DNA from: JAJPHT01 sp035526585
GTDB taxonomy: Archaea; Thermoplasmatota; SW-10-69-26; JACQPN01; JAJPHT01
Reading direction: 5' to 3'
DNA length: 64,000 bases
Assembly: GCA_035526585.1 (NCBI GenBank)
Contig: DATLCC010000065.1
Span: 1-64,000, forward strand
Shown here: positions 62,275 to 64,000 of the stretch, in pieces
How positions within the stretch are numbered: the stretch's first letter is position 1
How the letters are laid out: each line of letters opens with the position of its first letter
Notes under the pieces: model-generated
Seen by the model: only the letters and a program-made list of their open reading frames with translations
Told to the model about the DNA's origin: nothing
The model's database searches: none
Made by a program: the position numbers and the translations under genes

Positions 62275-64000
62275 GTGTCCGCTCGCCGTTTCGCATCCGT
62301 CGTCACGCTCGCGATGATCCTTCCCCTCGCGCTGCCCCTCGTCCCGACCGCGCTCGCCGTGACGGCGAGCCCGCCCGGACCCACGCTTCCGGGCTTCGCG
62401 GTCTTCGCGGCCCCCTCGGGAGCCTTCCACGGCGGTGAGCCCACCGTCGGGATCAACTGGCAGACGGACGCCATGATGTACCACTCGGCGACGACGACCT
62501 ACAAGGTCGTCGCGAACCTCGCTGCGAGCCCGCCCACCGCTTCGTGGACGGACGTCAGCCCCCCGAACTCGATCGAGAACATCGACCCGATGCTCTTCAC
62601 GGACGTCGGCACCGGCCGCACCTTCGCGGGCGGCCTGGACGGCGAGTGCAGCATCATGTCGTTCACGGAGAACGACGGCGCGGACTGGACGCCCGTGGGC
62701 AACATGTGCGCCGGCGCCATCGACCACCAGTCGATCGGCCAGGGCGCCTGGAAGGAGCCGCGCCCGATCGGCGCCACCTACGACCGCGCCACCTACTACT
62801 GCGCCCAGGGCTGGGTCTCGTTCCCCCAGAACGCGTGCGCGACCTCGCTCGATGGCGGCCTCACCTTCCTCCCCCCCGTCATGTGGGATGGCAACTGCTT
62901 CGGCCTCCACGGCCACGTGAACGTCTCCACCGTGACGGGCACGGCGTTCGTCCCGACGCGCACGTGCGGCGGCAAGGCCGGCATGGGCTGGAGCGACGAC
63001 AACGGCGCCACCTGGCACGACAAGCAGATCGCGCCCACGAACTCCCCCTCGAACGGCTTCGATCCCTCCATCGGCGTCGCGAGCGGCGGCCGCGTCTGGT
63101 TCGCGTACGAGAGCTCCTCCTGGCTCCCCTACGTGGCCTACTCGGACGACGACGGCGCGAACTTCAACATCCTGGGCACGAACATCGGCGCGGACAAGGG
63201 CATCCAGACGGCGACCTTCATGCGCGCGATCGCCGGCGACAACGACCGCATCGCCGTCGCGTACCTCGGCTCCACGACCGACGGGAACCCCTTCGTCGCC
63301 AACTGGCCCGGCGTCTGGGACCTCTACGTCTCCTTCTCGTACGACAGCGGCGCGACGTGGGAGACCGTGAAGGTCACGAGCGACCCCGTCCAGCGCGGCT
63401 GGATGTGCAGCGCCGGCCTCAGCTGCAACTCGGGCCGCAATCTCCTCGACTTCATGGGCAGCACCCTCGACGCGACCGGGCACGTCATCGTCGGCTTCCC
63501 CGACGGCTGCATCGGCGCGTGCGCGAGCGCCTTCGGCACCGCGTCGCAGTCCACGAACAACTGGCCCACCATCGCGCGCCAGGTCACCGGCAAGGGCCTC
63601 TTCGCGGCGTACGACCCGGTGAGCATCTCGCTTGCGCCCCTCACGGGCACCGCCGGCTCGCCCGCGACCCTCGCGGGCACGGCGACGCTCTCGCAGCCCT
63701 ACTCGCTCGTCATCAACTGGGGCGACGGCAGCACGCAGACCGTCTCCTCCCTCACCGACGCTGCGCTAAGCGTCGCGCACACCTACCTTGCGGCCGGCAC
63801 GTACACCGTGACGGTCGACGGCACCGGCGCCTCGGGCGACGAGGCCTCCGGCAGCACGAGCGCGACCATCTCCGGCGGCCAGGGCCCCGGCAGCTCGGTC
63901 CTCATCGACGAGCCCGCCGCGCACGAGACCGTCGGCGCCGCCGTCCACGTCGTGGGCCGCGTCGTCGGCGACGGCAGCAACCTGCCCCCGACCGCCGCGT
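62275..64000 (+). CDS. Second large BNR/PKD exoprotein, 3' truncated by window edge
   Basis: At least 575 residues, still open at the window end. The GTG start follows GGAGG by nine bases and gives a signal peptide (VSARRFASVVTLAMILPLALP, cleavage near ALA). It is a paralogue of the preceding gene: NIDPMLFTDVGTGRTFAGGLDGEC, YDRATYYCAQG, AYLGSTTDGNPF, YDSGATWETVKVTSDPVQRGW (in part) line up with its first ~430 residues. A PKD domain follows (VINWGDGSTQTVSS, HTYLAAGTYTVTVDG), then the start of another domain (SSVLIDEPAAHETVGAAVHV). Whether it ends in a sorting signal cannot be seen. Confidence 0.85.
   Translation, partial: MSARRFASVVTLAMILPLALPLVPTALAVTASPPGPTLPGFAVFAAPSGAFHGGEPTVGINWQTDAMMYHSATTTYKVVANLAASPPTASWTDVSPPNSIENIDPMLFTDVGTGRTFAGGLDGECSIMSFTENDGADWTPVGNMCAGAIDHQSIGQGAWKEPRPIGATYDRATYYCAQGWVSFPQNACATSLDGGLTFLPPVMWDGNCFGLHGHVNVSTVTGTAFVPTRTCGGKAGMGWSDDNGATWHDKQIAPTNSPSNGFDPSIGVASGGRVWFAYESSSWLPYVAYSDDDGANFNILGTNIGADKGIQTATFMRAIAGDNDRIAVAYLGSTTDGNPFVANWPGVWDLYVSFSYDSGATWETVKVTSDPVQRGWMCSAGLSCNSGRNLLDFMGSTLDATGHVIVGFPDGCIGACASAFGTASQSTNNWPTIARQVTGKGLFAAYDPVSISLAPLTGTAGSPATLAGTATLSQPYSLVINWGDGSTQTVSSLTDAALSVAHTYLAAGTYTVTVDGTGASGDEASGSTSATISGGQGPGSSVLIDEPAAHETVGAAVHVVGRVVGDGSNLPPTAA

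Overview
The window reads as a high-GC archaeal chromosome segment, most likely from an uncultivated member of the Thermoplasmatota. Four things point to archaea. There is an archaeal/eukaryotic-type ribosomal protein uS10. There are Elp3 and Trm1 tRNA-modification enzymes. There is an archaeosortase A gene beside archaetidylserine synthase and decarboxylase genes. Above all, many genes have an A/T-rich TATA-like box (TTTAAA, TTTATG, TTTTCAAG) ending about 21-27 bases before an ATG, GTG or TTG, with no ribosome binding site between, which is the layout of leaderless archaeal transcripts. A minority of genes instead carry GGAGG ribosome binding sites. I see no tRNA, rRNA, CRISPR array, insertion sequence or replication origin. 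The lineage call rests on gene content, not on a phylogeny.

Layout. 0-4.4 kb: the 3' part of elp3, a VapC-like toxin-antitoxin pair, a thioesterase, a DJ-1-like protein and rps10. 4.7-12.9 kb: TerC, a secreted hydrolase, a PAS histidine kinase, a beta-propeller/cupredoxin exoprotein with a PGF-CTERM-like tail, and a patatin. 13-18.9 kb: GNAT, Sua5, lipoproteins, FKBP and a VTT-domain membrane protein. 19-22.7 kb: iron-sulfur assembly genes sufD-sufS-sufU-sufC without sufB. 23-31 kb: CorA-like and VTT-domain membrane proteins, UbiX, a second SufS-like enzyme with a small partner, MFS and a 2-hydroxyacid dehydrogenase. 31.5-37.5 kb: Lrp and TrmB regulators, NYN nuclease, PRC-barrel protein, nitrilase and a MazG-like NTP pyrophosphohydrolase. 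37.5-48.5 kb: UbiD with a duplicated C-terminal domain, two FAD oxidoreductases (one with a Rieske domain), Trm1, CutA, P5C dehydrogenase and a membrane protein with a TerB-like tail. 48.5-52.3 kb: THEP1 NTPase, a tandem array of ribbon-helix-helix mini-genes, and a receiver/TrmB operon. 52.9-55.5 kb: pssA-psd-artA. 55.5-64 kb: surface lipoproteins and two very large paralogous secreted BNR proteins, the last cut by the window end.

How the parts work together. ArtA, PssA and Psd form a plausible surface-anchoring module, and the propeller/cupredoxin protein at 9-10.9 kb is its best candidate substrate here. UbiX would make the prenylated FMN that UbiD needs. SufC, SufD, SufS and SufU supply Fe-S clusters. 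The receiver/TrmB pair and the orphan PAS kinase look like a dispersed signalling route.

The most unusual structure is between genes. About a dozen intergenic hairpins have arms built from degenerate copies of a 6-9 base unit that differs from site to site. Four copies of a GTAACC-N4-GGTTAC dyad are scattered over the window. Two neighbouring exoprotein genes share one promoter module with a GTCACC/GGTGAC dyad.
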